NCBI GenBank assembly: GCA_016710365.1
Contig: JADJVW010000002.1
Location: 383,641 to 447,640, forward strand
Length of the DNA stretch: 64,000 bases
DNA from: Candidatus Caldilinea saccharophila
Lineage (GTDB): Bacteria > Chloroflexota > Anaerolineae > Caldilineales > Caldilineaceae
Direction: 5' to 3'
This document shows positions 36,699 through 46,482 of the stretch, piece after piece. Each line of letters starts with the position of its first letter. The stretch's first letter is position 1. Below the pieces are notes generated by a model, which saw nothing but the letters and a program-made list of their open reading frames with translations, did no database searches and was not told the origin of the DNA. The position numbers and the translations under genes are program-made.

Positions 36699-36940
36699 TT
36701 GCAGAGACTCGTCCGTTGGTGGAGATTACGCAAGACGCGCTCGATCTACTTTACCGTGAGTTGGGCGTGGTTGCTACAACGCGCTTCCTCAATCAATTCA
36801 CGGCAGGGTTTGGCAACTACACCGATGAACGGAGAGCGTTGTTGGCCGATCAGTCACTGGAGGAGGCGCTTACCGCAGTGCGCGCCTATCAAGCTCGCCG
36901 TCCACCGCACGAGCACGATTGCGAACCTTCCAGTCGATGA
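36695..36940 (+). CDS. Small partner of the PIN-domain protein, candidate antitoxin
   Basis: 81 residues, starting in an ATGA overlap with the PIN gene. The pattern LDLLYRELGVVATTRFLNQF then GFGNYTDERRALLADQSLEEA matches a family of short proteins I know from cyanobacterial and chloroflexal genomes next to PIN-domain genes. It has no classic ribbon-helix-helix or AbrB DNA-binding motif. A neutralising role is inferred from the gene pairing. Confidence 0.75.
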   Translation: MIAETRPLVEITQDALDLLYRELGVVATTRFLNQFTAGFGNYTDERRALLADQSLEEALTAVRAYQARRPPHEHDCEPSSR

Positions 36941-36977
36941 AGCACACAAAAACGCACTCAGATGCTGAGCCGCCAAC

Positions 36978-38125
36978 ATGACCAACGATTCGTTGATTGC
37001 TTACTTCCAACAACACCACCCCGACCTGCTGGAACCATCCGCCTGCTTGTCACGCAGGAGACGCCCAGCCACGACAAGCCGCGGCTTGATGCCTTCGCCG
37101 CGTTGCTCGCCGCGCGCCTGACGGACGCCGGCGCCACAGTTGAGATTGTCGACCAGCCGGCGCGCGGCAACCACCTGCGCGCTCGCTTTGTCCACGGCGC
37201 CAGCACGGAGAAGCCGGCGCTGGTGCTTTGCCACTACGACACAGTCTGGCCGGTTGGCGCGTTGGCAACCCATCCTTTTCGCATTGAGGCGGGCAAAGCC
37301 TACGGGCCCGGCATTTTCGACATGCAGAGCAGCCTGGCGCTGGTCGAGTATGGATTGCGCGCGGTGCGCGATCTCGACATTGCCCTGCCGCGGCCGATCA
37401 CGGTGCTGATCACCTCAGACGAGGAGATCGGCAGCGGCTCCTCGCGCGTCTTGATCGAGGAAGAGGCGCGGCGCGCGGCCTACGTGCTGGTCATGGAATC
37501 GCCACTGCCCGGCGGCGTGCTCAAAACCGCGCGCAAGGGAACGGGAACCTTCACGGTGGAGACCATCGGCCGCGCCGCCCATGCCGGCGTCGACCCCGAC
37601 AAAGGCGTCAACGCCATCAAGGAGATGGCGCACCAGGTGCTGGCGATCCACGCGCTGGCCGACCGTGAAGCCGGTACGACGCTCAGCGCCGGCATGATCG
37701 AGGGCGGTACGGCGACCAATGTCGTGCCGGCGCGCGCCGCCGCGCAGATTGACGTGCGCGTGTGGACGCAAAGCGAGGCCGCGCGGCTGGTGCAGGCGAT
37801 GGCAGCGCTCCAGCCGGTGCTGTCCGGCGCGCAGGTCAACGTGACAGGCGCTCTCAACCGGCCGCCGCTGGAGCACAGCGCCACCGCCGCGCTCTTTGCC
37901 CGCGTCCAGCAGATCGGCCGCACGCTGGGCATGGAACTGGCGGAGGGCAGCACAGGCGGCGGCAGCGATGGCAACTTCACCGGCGCACTCGGCGTGCCCA
38001 CACTCGACGGCCTCGGCGTGCCCGGCGACGGCGCGCACGCCGACCACGAGCACATCCTGGTGGATGAGATTGCGGGACGTGCGGCGTTGCTGGTGGCGAT
38101 GTGGAAGGATCTGCTTTCTGTGTAG
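36978..38125 (+). CDS. M20-family metallopeptidase (carboxypeptidase G2-like), frameshifted near its start
   Basis: About 382 codons. The conserved-looking N-terminus MTNDSLIAYFQQHHPDLLE starts at ATG 36978 and shifts frame near 37035, where GAACC appears to lack one A, into IRLLVTQETPSHDKP; the uninterrupted alternative starts at ATG 36962 but has an atypical first 25 residues. Zinc ligands and catalytic residues: HYDTVWPVG (His, Asp), GPGIFDMQ (Asp), TSDEEIGS (catalytic Glu and ligand Glu), VMESPL, and HADHEHI near the end. GRAAHAGVDPDKGVNAI opens the dimerisation domain. It probably cleaves C-terminal Glu from peptides or folates; cytoplasmic. Confidence 0.9.
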
Positions 38126-38140
38126 GAAATCGCGTCAGCC

Positions 38141-38173
38141 AGCCACCGAGTTTTCTGAAAAAACTCGGTGGCT
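38141..38173 (+). terminator. Hairpin between the M20 peptidase and the convergent protease operon
   Basis: AGCCACCGAGTTTT (38141-38154) is followed by its inverse AAAACTCGGTGGCT (38160-38173). It sits 15 bases after the M20 stop. The ACCGAGTTTTCTG core resembles the hairpin at 1372-1410, so this may be a dispersed small palindrome as well as a terminator. Confidence 0.6.
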
Positions 38174-38210
38174 AACGGTCACAATGGGTTAACCAACTTG
38201 TGCAAAAAAA

Positions 38211-38271
38211 ATTGGGAGATCACCAACTTGGCAATCTCCCAGTCTCTAATCTCCCAATCTCTAGTCTCCAC
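38211..38271. repeat. Family C low-complexity repeat (AATCTCC / GGGAGAT)
   Basis: ATTGGGAGATCACCAACTTGG is followed by four runs of AATCTCCCA/GTCTCTAATCTC, making an imperfect inverted and tandem repeat immediately downstream of the trypsin-like protease. Relatives lie at 46267-46340, 56581-56691 and about 57278-57310. Confidence 0.6.
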
Positions 38272-40146
38272 TCACTTCCGCTGCATCGTCATGTCCAACT
38301 CATACGGATCGCTGGCGTCCGCCGGAATCATGTACGCGTCCGCTGAGATCGGCTGGTAGTCGTCGTGCACCACGACAATGGAATAAGACTGTCCCGGCGA
38401 GAGCTTGGCATCAAGTTGGTAGACGCCATTGCGTCCGCTCGTCGCACGGGCTTGCACCATCGTCTCGTCGAAGTCGGCATCGACCCACTGGTCGACCGTC
38501 ACGCCAGGGTTGAGAAAGGCGACCAGCGCACCCGAAATCGTGCGGCGGCTGTTGTCGATGTCGCGCACGGCGCCAGTGACGTTGACTGGTTGCACGCGAA
38601 TCGCCGCGCTGCCCTCCGCTACAGTGAAGCTGCCGCGCTGGACGCGCCGGTCGCCGATGTAGAGTTCCAGCGTGAATTCACCGGCAGGCAGTCCGTCCGG
38701 ATGGGTCAGGTTGACCCACGTAGCACGGACGTCGTTCTCCTCCCAGATGTCGTCATTGGCGAGCACCTCTTCACCCTCGTACAGCCAGCGCGTGCGCCAG
38801 GGCGCGCCTTTGGTCATGTTGCTGACCGAAAAGACCGCGTAGACCGTGTCAACGTCGATAAAGGTGTTGCCTGCGTTGAGCGGACGCGCATCCTCGGTGA
38901 CGTCGGTGGCAAAGGTGATTGGACCAAAACCAGCGTTTTGGGCGTTGCTCCCCGCCGCACCGACCGTTGTGGCGCCTGTGTGCAGCAGCACATTGTCCAG
39001 CCGCATCTCGACCGTGTACAGCCCGTCGGGCAAGTCCTCTTCGCTGTACAGGTGCAGCCAGGTCGCGCCGCTGGCGCCCTCTTTCCAAGCGAAGGAGTCT
39101 TCATATGCCGGCTCGTCATCGATCTTCCACACATAGGAAAAAGTCTGGCCGTTACGGAAGCCGGCAAAGTCGAAGCTCACATAGATGTCGGTGGCGCCGC
39201 TGGGAAAGACCGTCAGCGCGCGCGTCACCTTGCTCTGCCGCGTGACCGAGTCCCCAAATTCAACGCTGGAGACAGCAGCGCTCCTGCCACGGCCGATCGA
39301 GGCCCCGCGCGCGCCAAGCCCAGATTTTGTATTCTGCCCCAAGCTGAAATTGTCGTAGAAACGCAACGCAATCGTGGCCGGTCGCACCAGGCTGATCTTG
39401 CCGGCCACGTCGGAGCGCGAATAGCCGGCCGTGGGGACGCCGACAAAGTTGCCCTCGCCGTCGATCGCCAGGCCACCCGAATTGCCGGGATTCACCTCGG
39501 TGTCGGTCTTGATCCACTCGAACTCGCCGTCGCTGTCCTCGTCCAGAAAGCCGGAGACCACGCCCTCGGTGTACGTCACGGTGGCGCCGCCCAGCCCCGG
39601 ATAGCCGATCACGGCCATGCGGTCGCCGGGCAGCAGGTTTTCGCTGTTGCCGCGCGGCGGCGCGGTCAGTCCAAGATTGGAGGGCAGCGCGCCCTGGGAA
39701 TCGTCCAGCAGCCCGGTGATCTGCAACAGCGCCAGGTCATATTTGGGGTCATGGCTGATCAGCTTGGCGGCGTAGCGCAACACCGGCGCCCCCCGCAGGT
39801 CGCTAGGCATAACCCCGATCGCAGCAAAGCCATCGTCGTTGTATAACGCGCGGGTGTCCGGATCGCCCATCACGTGAAAGTTGGTCAGGATCAGCCCCTT
39901 GTCGGCATCCATAATGGTGCCGCTGCCCGTGCCGTAGAGATCGCCGGCGTTGTCGGGCACCAGGATCAGCACGGTGGACTTGAGCGCGCGCTGGAGCGCG
40001 GTGCGTTCCACCGCGCCGGCTTGCTCGCTGGCAAAGACGCCGCTCAGCACCAGCAACGTTGCGGCCAAGAACATCATCCTGCGCAGCGTGCGGTCGGGGC
40101 GACCGCGGCGTTGCTGAAGCGTAGCCAGGAAATGGGTGGCGTTCAT
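38272..40146 (-). CDS. Secreted trypsin-like (S1C) serine protease with a C-terminal carboxypeptidase-regulatory-like domain
   Basis: 624 residues. A long N-terminus carries a signal/anchor helix (MMFLAATLLVLSGVFASEQAGA). The protease domain has His in LILTNFHVMGD, Asp in PKYDLALLQITG and Ser in TEVNPGNSGGLAIDG, the chymotrypsin-fold triad of DegP-like enzymes, but no PDZ domain follows. Residues about 290-520 hold two beta-rich repeats (WLHLYSEEDLPDGLYTVEM and WVNLTHPDGLPAGEFTLEL), and the last 95 residues resemble a carboxypeptidase regulatory-like Ig fold (GALVAFLNPGVTVDQW, NGVYQLDAKL). It is the third gene of the minus-strand operon and overlaps the previous gene as TGATG. Confidence 0.9.
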   Translation of the reverse strand: MNATHFLATLQQRRGRPDRTLRRMMFLAATLLVLSGVFASEQAGAVERTALQRALKSTVLILVPDNAGDLYGTGSGTIMDADKGLILTNFHVMGDPDTRALYNDDGFAAIGVMPSDLRGAPVLRYAAKLISHDPKYDLALLQITGLLDDSQGALPSNLGLTAPPRGNSENLLPGDRMAVIGYPGLGGATVTYTEGVVSGFLDEDSDGEFEWIKTDTEVNPGNSGGLAIDGEGNFVGVPTAGYSRSDVAGKISLVRPATIALRFYDNFSLGQNTKSGLGARGASIGRGRSAAVSSVEFGDSVTRQSKVTRALTVFPSGATDIYVSFDFAGFRNGQTFSYVWKIDDEPAYEDSFAWKEGASGATWLHLYSEEDLPDGLYTVEMRLDNVLLHTGATTVGAAGSNAQNAGFGPITFATDVTEDARPLNAGNTFIDVDTVYAVFSVSNMTKGAPWRTRWLYEGEEVLANDDIWEENDVRATWVNLTHPDGLPAGEFTLELYIGDRRVQRGSFTVAEGSAAIRVQPVNVTGAVRDIDNSRRTISGALVAFLNPGVTVDQWVDADFDETMVQARATSGRNGVYQLDAKLSPGQSYSIVVVHDDYQPISADAYMIPADASDPYELDMTMQRK

Positions 40147-40862
40147 CAGTTGCCTCCTTCCGGTTGTGCGTCGCCGGTGAAGCCGCTGCTGGTGGATACG
40201 GCAGTTGTCCCAGTACGCGGCGCTTGCAAGCGCAGGCTGTCGGTGACGATGGCAAAATCACGCGCATTCGCTTCCCATTCGGCGGCGTCGGCGCGCAGCG
40301 AGACCATGTACAACATGCCGTCCTGCACAAACAGGATGTCTTGTCCCTCGACAACCACCGGCAACCCTGTGGCGCCGGCGTCGCGCGTAGGGTCGGCGAC
40401 AAAGCCGTAGACGGCGACAATGGCGGGCAGCCCGTTGAGCACCTGCATTTCAGCCGCCTCCAACTCACGATAGCCGCTCACCTCGCCAGACAACTTTAAG
40501 CCGCGCTCGAAGCGCGCCAACTCCAACGTCTCGTCGGGAGACAGGGGCCGGCTTGTCACTTCGATGCGACTGTCGTACGTGCTGGGGCTGCCCAGGTTGA
40601 CCGCGCGGAAGCCCGCGTCATCAGGCCCCGTTTCACTGGCGCTGCGCTGCACCCAGCGCTCTGGGTAGGCGATGCGCAACGCATCCTGGTTGAGCGCGGC
40701 GAATTTGCTGGCGCTGTAGACCTGGCTGCGAATGCCAAGCGCCAGAAACAGCGCAAACAGCACCGTCACCGCTACCGCCAGGTCGTTACGAAACTGTGCG
40801 TCCGGCGCCGGCGGTTCATTGGTTGGGCTTGGTTTGATCAGGCGATCCATCCAGATCGTCAT
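40146..40862 (-). CDS. Single-pass membrane protein of unknown function
   Basis: 238 residues: a cytoplasmic tail of about 27 residues, one TM helix (LAVAVTVLFALFLALGI), then a soluble domain with alternating beta strands (LRIAYPERWVQRS, LPAIVAVYGFVADP, DILFVQDGMLYMVSL) recalling a PsbP/Mog1-like fold. The tail is Gly/Thr/Ser-rich. It overlaps both neighbours (ATGA with the PrsW-like gene, TGATG with the protease), so all three are co-translated. It may present or regulate the protease, but this is inference. Confidence 0.75.
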   Translation of the reverse strand: MTIWMDRLIKPSPTNEPPAPDAQFRNDLAVAVTVLFALFLALGIRSQVYSASKFAALNQDALRIAYPERWVQRSASETGPDDAGFRAVNLGSPSTYDSRIEVTSRPLSPDETLELARFERGLKLSGEVSGYRELEAAEMQVLNGLPAIVAVYGFVADPTRDAGATGLPVVVEGQDILFVQDGMLYMVSLRADAAEWEANARDFAIVTDSLRLQAPRTGTTAVSTSSGFTGDAQPEGGN

Positions 40863-41866
40863 AGAGCGTCTCCTTCGGTGGGAGTGGTGAGAGGGGGAAC
40901 GGTGGCAAGAGGGGCGGTGACAAGGGGGGCGGCGACAAGAGGGGCGGTTGACGCGGCCGGTCTGGCTTCCCAGCTATCGCCGGACGCCGAAAGCTGGGCG
41001 ACGCGTGCCGTTTCCTCGTTAGCGCGGCGCACCAACCAGGCGACCGCCCCCATGATCACCAGCGTCAGGAAGATGCCTACCAGCAGATCGCGCCACACAT
41101 CGCCGGTGAATGAATTGGCGCCGCTGCGTTCGATCAGAAAGAAATAGAGGCCGGTCAACGTTGCCGACAGCAGCACACCGCCCGGCAGATAGAGCAAAGG
41201 CGTCTTCTCAAACCGCGCCTGCCCCATGAAGTAGCCCAGGACGCTGGCCGCGCTGGCGTAGCCCAGCGTATCGACGACCATGCGGATCGAGCCGATGCCC
41301 AGATCGACGCCGCCATGTTGCAGCACATAGACAAAGTTGCTGATCGTCGCCACGCCCAGCCCGGCCGCCACGGCGTAGATGATGCCGTCGAGCCGTTCGT
41401 CAAATTCTGGGTTATCGAAGACCACCACCCGCACCGCGCCGTAGACGATCGCGGCGCTCACCATGCCTACGACCAGGATGTTGCCGAGCAACTGCGACCA
41501 CCAGTACACTCCCATCCACGCGTCCGTCGCAAAGATGACGGTAAAGATCGGCAGATGCAGCGCCGCGGCCAGCAGCAGACCGGTGAGATAGACGCCCGCG
41601 ACCAGCCGCCTGGGTTCTGGTTCGGCGCGATCCAGGCGATAGAAGATCACCAGCCACAGGAGCGCTGGCGTCACCGCCATCGCCAGGCCCAGCAAGATCA
41701 GCGCGGCATCGCCGAGCGCCGCGCCCACGCCCGCCAGCAAGTTGAAAACAACGACGAAATGATCAACGCCAACAATCAAGCGTGATGGAACGTAGAAAGT
41801 TGGGACGGCGCGGCGTCCCAGCCCCTGGTGGGCTGTTCTCGGGTATTGCACTAATTTGCACGACAC
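40859..41866 (-). CDS. PrsW-like polytopic membrane protein
   Basis: 335 residues with about eight TM helices. The region RLDRAEPEPRRL followed later by FDERLDGIIYAVAAGLGVAT and NFVYVL follows the PrsW/RsiW-protease pattern (E-E-x and D-E/DGxxY-motifs in membrane helices). PrsW proteins are intramembrane metalloproteases that act on anti-sigma factors. The usual His residues are not obvious, so catalysis is uncertain. The start is GTG 41866 with GAGAGGA close upstream. First gene of the three-gene protease operon; the C-terminus is Ala/Pro/Thr-rich. Confidence 0.75.
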   Translation of the reverse strand: MSCKLVQYPRTAHQGLGRRAVPTFYVPSRLIVGVDHFVVVFNLLAGVGAALGDAALILLGLAMAVTPALLWLVIFYRLDRAEPEPRRLVAGVYLTGLLLAAALHLPIFTVIFATDAWMGVYWWSQLLGNILVVGMVSAAIVYGAVRVVVFDNPEFDERLDGIIYAVAAGLGVATISNFVYVLQHGGVDLGIGSIRMVVDTLGYASAASVLGYFMGQARFEKTPLLYLPGGVLLSATLTGLYFFLIERSGANSFTGDVWRDLLVGIFLTLVIMGAVAWLVRRANEETARVAQLSASGDSWEARPAASTAPLVAAPLVTAPLATVPPLTTPTEGDAL

Positions 41867-41921
41867 TCTCCTCTCAAAATAAACAGCGTCGGATGAACAC
41901 TCTGGTTATCAGCAATTTTGT

Positions 41922-41951
41922 TTGACATGATGCGGGAATACGCAGTAAGAT
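41922..41951 (+). promoter_or_regulatory. Sigma-70-type promoter for the RNase D gene
   Basis: TTGACA at 41922-41927 and TAAGAT at 41946-41951 are separated by 18 bases, about 76 bases before the start codon at 42028. It lies in the divergent gap to the PrsW-like gene. Prediction from consensus only. Confidence 0.55.
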
Positions 41952-42027
41952 AAGCGCACTTCAATGACCGTTAATCGAGGCGCTGGGCGCAAGCGCACTC
42001 TCTCATTTTTGCATAGCATACGTCGAG

Positions 42028-43227
42028 ATGTCCGCCAACTCAAAACCAACACAGCCTTTGGTCTACACGTCCAAGTCATTGCACCAACTGACTTCCTATC
42101 TACGTAAGCTGTCACGCTTTGCACTCGACACCGAAAGCGACAGCCTCTACAGCTATTACGGCAAGGTCTGTCTGATGCAGATCTCCGTGTATGACGACGC
42201 GCACACGCCCGATGCCCAGAAGATCGTTGATTATCTGGTCGACCCGCTGCGGCTGGAGGATCTTGCGCCGCTTGGCGAATTGTTTGCCGATCCTGAGGTC
42301 GAAGTGGTCATGCACGCTGCGGACAACGACATGCTGATGCTCTACCGCAGCTACGGCTTCACCTTTGCGCAGATCTTCGACACCCAACTGGCGGCGCGCA
42401 TCCTCGGCTGGCGTCAAGTGGGGCTGGCTGCGATCTTGGAGAAGCATTTCGGCATGGTCAGCAATAAGCGCATGCAGCGCACTGACTGGGGCAAGCGTCC
42501 GCTGACGCCGCAACAGATCGCCTATGCGCAGATGGACACACACTATCTTTTACCCTTGCGCGACACACTGGTCGAAGAACTCAAGCAGCAGGGACGCTGG
42601 GAAGAAGCGCAGGATGCGTTTGTGGCATTGGCTGCCATCGACCCGGCGCTGCGACGCACGGAGGAACGCACCTTCTGGCAGATGAAGTCGAGCCGCGAGG
42701 CGCCGCGCGAAGGGCATGGCGTGCTGGAAGCGCTCTGGCAATGGCGCGAGGAAGAAGCGCGCACCGCCGATCGTCCGCCGTTCAAAGTGGTCAACGACTC
42801 AGTGCTGATCGAGCTGACCAAACACCAGCCTGCCACCAAAGCAGAGCTCGACGCCGTCCAGGGGCTTTCTGACTTCCAGATCCGGCGTTACGGCGACGAA
42901 CTGCTTCACGCTATCCAGACCGGACGGAGCAATCCGCTGCCGTCCTTTCCCAACGGTGAAGGACGCCCCGAACATCAGTTGGACAAGCCCGCCCAATCCC
43001 GCTACGACGCGCTGCGGCGCTGGCGCACAGAAACCGCCCGCGTGCGCGGCGTCGACGCCGATATTGTGCTTCCCAACAGCACATTACTTGCTATCGCCCA
43101 AAGCAACCCCGCTACGTTGGACGATCTTGCTCACCTTGCAGAATTGACCCCGTGGAAATTGGCTGCCTACAGCGCGCAAATTCTTGACGTGCTTGCCCAG
43201 ACGAACGCGTTGCAGCCCACGCTTTAA
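42028..43227 (+). CDS. rnd: Ribonuclease D
   Basis: 399 residues. A 3'-to-5' exoribonuclease of the DEDDy type that trims tRNA and other stable RNA. Exo motifs: FALDTESDSL (Asp, Glu) at about 32-41, HAADNDMLML (Asp) at about 95-104, and IAYAQMDTHYLLPL (Tyr, Asp) at about 163-176. Two HRDC domains follow (NDSVLIELTKHQPATKAELDAV; RYDALRRWRTETARVRGV then LPNSTLLAIAQSNP). Length and order match RNase D. Monocistronic with its own promoter. Confidence 0.95.
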   Translation: MSANSKPTQPLVYTSKSLHQLTSYLRKLSRFALDTESDSLYSYYGKVCLMQISVYDDAHTPDAQKIVDYLVDPLRLEDLAPLGELFADPEVEVVMHAADNDMLMLYRSYGFTFAQIFDTQLAARILGWRQVGLAAILEKHFGMVSNKRMQRTDWGKRPLTPQQIAYAQMDTHYLLPLRDTLVEELKQQGRWEEAQDAFVALAAIDPALRRTEERTFWQMKSSREAPREGHGVLEALWQWREEEARTADRPPFKVVNDSVLIELTKHQPATKAELDAVQGLSDFQIRRYGDELLHAIQTGRSNPLPSFPNGEGRPEHQLDKPAQSRYDALRRWRTETARVRGVDADIVLPNSTLLAIAQSNPATLDDLAHLAELTPWKLAAYSAQILDVLAQTNALQPTL

Positions 43228-43382
43228 GATCCCACACATCTCCATTCGGGGAACCATTTCGTTTCTACCAACGCTTGATACAGTAGACGTAAAGCGGGAC
43301 GCAGATGTCTGATCCGCACTGAGTGGATGGGATGTCCGCACTTTGATCCTGCTGACAACCTTGCGAGGAGAGAAGCAAGCCT

Positions 43383-46266
43383 ATGCAAACCCATCGTCCT
43401 TTCTTAATCGTTGCACTGCTGATGACGGCGGTGTTGACCTTTACGGCCTGTAATAGCCAGCCCACCAGCGCCCCCGGCGCCGAAGCCACCATCGCCGCGT
43501 TGGCTTCATCCAACGCGGTGCTGGCGACGCAGGTGGCCGAGTTGTCGGGCGGCGGCGCGCCCGCTCAGGTCGCCGATCCATCCACGGCTGAGCTTGCCGC
43601 GCCGGCATCGCCCCTGGTGGTTACGGGAGACGCGGCGCCGGCTCTGCCGGGCAGCATCTTGCCGCGGCTGGTTGCCGCCCTGCCGCTGGCGCCGGAGGGG
43701 GCGACCCTCAGCGACCTGCGCTTCGACAGCGCCGCGCGGGATCTACGTCACCGACACCAATGACCGGCTGCACGTGCTGGATGCAGACAGTTTCACCGAG
43801 TTGGCGACGTTGTCGCTCGGCGGCAATCTCGAACTTGACCCGCGCAACCACCGGCTCTATGTCTATCAGCCCAACGTCCGGGAAGGCGAGGAGCCGGCGA
43901 TCCACGTCATTGACACCGTCTCGCTGGCGGAAGTGGGCGCACTGCGCGGCGGGGCGATTGCCGTGGATGCGGAGCGCAACCGGCTCTTTGTGGGTGAACC
44001 CTACACCTACAGCACCGCCGAGGACGCGCCGGGCGTGCGCGTGATCGACGGCGCGACGCTGCAGGTGCTTGGCGAAATCGACCAGCCCGGCGCGCCGGTC
44101 TACAACCCCGCACGCGACGAAGTCTTGATCGTTGCCTACACTGTTTACACCGCCGATCCGGACACGTATCGAGTCACGGGCAATCTTTTCCCAGAGTTGA
44201 CCGACCTGGAATCAACCAGCTTGCTCTGGTGCAACGGCTGCAAGTGGGCGGACAATGCCTGGGCGCCGCCGGACACAGGCATGGTGGCCGTCGATGTCAG
44301 CGCGCATTGTGCGGGCAAGGGGTGCGGCGTGGAAGAGGCGCCGCGCTGGTTCAACGCCGCGACCATGGCGCCTGTCGATCCGGCAGTGGCGCCGGAATTG
44401 CAGGCGAATTGCGGCTCCGCAGCCAGTGCGGTGGGCGCAGTGGGCGACCGCATCTACCGCAATCGGGTTTACGACCGCTATGTCGTTTTCACGAACTTCT
44501 TTGTCAACGACCTGGCCGGCGCGCCCATCACATTGCGTGACGGTTTGAGCACCGAATTTATCAATGCCCGCACCGGCCAGGGCTATCTGTACGACGGGCG
44601 CGTGATCGACCTAGCCACGCTTGCGCCGATCGGACGCTGGCCCGCGGCGTGCATCCTGGGCTACGACAACACGCGCGGGCTGCTCTACGGCAAGCGTGAG
44701 GGCAACTTGTACGTCATCAGCGAGCGCGGCGGCGCACCGCCCACGAGCGCCGCGCCGTCAGCGTCGGCATTGCCAGATGCGTGGATTACGGGCCTGCGCG
44801 TGTCGCCAGATTTTGCCGTCGACGCCACACTGCTGGCCGAAGTCGAAAACGGCGACCTCTACCGTTCGAGCGATGGGGGCGCGTCCTGGGTGAAGCTGAA
44901 CGGCGGCCTGCCCGACGACGATTATCAGACCCTCTCTGCGTTTTTCTCGCCCGCTTACGCCACGGATCAGACGATCTATGTCACCGGCCATCGCAGCGAC
45001 TACTGGGGCTACGGCGTCTGGCGTTCGACCGATGGCGGCGCTACGTGGCAGCCGCTGTGGAACAACCTGGTTCATCTGCGCGGAGAGGAGATCACTTTTG
45101 CCGAAGACTTTGCGCAAAACCAGACCCTCGTGCTGAGAGCGAAGTTCCACGACGTGCTCACCGGCGTCAGCGGCAGTTCGTATCAACAATCAACCGACGG
45201 CGGGCTGAGTTGGACGTTGGTGGTGACCGGTGACTACGCCACGCCCGCAGGAGAAGTGGCGCTGCCGCCGGTGAGCGAACTGCTGCCCGGCGCCGCGCGT
45301 GCGGACGCGCCGGCTATCGAGCAGAATTTTGCGCAGAACAAGGTGCGCTACGCCGCGGACGGCAGCACGTGGGTGACGACCACTGTCACCACGGCGCCTG
45401 GCGAGCTGTTGCTGGGCGCTTTCCCTGCGCCCGGCTACCCCGAGGACGCCACGCTTTATCTGGTGAGCGGGTCCGCGCTCTGGCGCACGGTCGATGGCGG
45501 CGTCACGTGGGCGCAGTGGGACGACGCGCGCTTTGCCGATGCGAATGACTTTGACAACAAAATCCGTGCGGCCGCGGTGACGCCTTTGCTAACGGATGGC
45601 AGTTATCGTCTGTATCTCGGCACAGGCGCGGGTGAGGTGATCGCTCTCGACCCCGCGACCCTGGTGTGGAAGGATCTCCAGGGAACGCCGGCTAATGTGA
45701 TGCCGGCTGAGGTGGCCGCGCCGCCTGTCGCGGCCACGCCGGCAGCCGCCCCGTTGCCTGCCTCCACACCCGCGTCGGTGCAGGTGGAGCCGCTGACGGG
45801 CGAGCCGCCTGCCGGTTTCTACCGCCCGGAAGGCGACTTTGCGATCAGTTGGGAGAATGATGCGCGCGTCCAGCAGGTGCTTGGCTGGGCGACGACCGCG
45901 CAGCCCACGACCAGCACGGCTGCCCTCCAGCGCTTCGACCATGGCGTCATGCTCTGGGTGCAAGAGACCGGGCGCATCTATGCGTTCCTCAACGATGGCC
46001 GCTGGCTCAGCTACGAGGACACTTTCCGCGAGGGGGAAGCGGAGTTCGACCCGGCCTTCAGCCCGCCGGATGGACGGCAGCAGCCCATGCGCGGCTTTGG
46101 CAAAGTCTGGCGCGAACACACCGACCTGCGCGACGCCATCGGCTGGGCGCTGGCCAAAGAAGAGCCGGCCGCGGCCGCACGCCAAACCTTCGAGCGCGGC
46201 CAGATTCTGCGCGTCAATGTGTTCATGTACACGATGATTGGGGAAGAAGAGGGGAGTTGGGAGTAG
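43383..46266 (+). CDS. Large lipoprotein with beta-propeller and sialidase/BNR repeats, frameshifted
   Basis: About 961 codons with one frameshift near 43738. The lipobox LTFTAC gives a lipidated Cys at residue about 21. A Ser/Ala-rich linker leads to a YVTN-like propeller (IYVTDTNDRLHVLDADSF, NRLFVGEPYTYS), then four BNR/sialidase-type Asp boxes (SSDGGASW, STDGGATW, STDGGLSW, TVDGGVTW), as in photosynthesis-assembly or exo-sialidase-like propellers, and a C-terminal domain with repeated HGVMLWVQETGRIYAF / RGQILRVNVFMY units resembling LGFP-type cell-wall-binding modules. GAGGAGAG precedes the ATG. It probably binds or modifies surface glycans; no enzyme activity can be assigned. Confidence 0.85.
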
Positions 46267-46340
46267 AGATTAAGAGATTGGAGATCAGAGATTGGAGAAG
46301 GCTTGGGCGCGTGTACAGAATCTCTAATCTCTAATCTTTG
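46267..46340. repeat. Family C low-complexity inverted repeat
   Basis: GAGATTAAGAGATTGGAGAT (left) faces AATCTCTAATCTCTAATCTT (right), with a short GC-rich centre. Immediately follows the stop of the BNR lipoprotein gene and may terminate its transcription. Confidence 0.6.
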
Positions 46341-46482
46341 AGTTTCCTATCCCCTATCTTCACATCCCACGTCGTCGTCGTGTTGCTGAACTCGTTGGCG
46401 ACGAGCAGTATCGGTCGAACCGTGGGGCTTGCATCCGCCAAACCGTTTGAAGATTGGTGCGGATCTGCCCGATAATGGCGAC

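Noticed and set aside
38365..39846. 493-codon open frame opposite the trypsin-like protease
   Set aside because: Shadow of the protease gene; composition is His/Arg/Val-rich as expected for an antisense frame.
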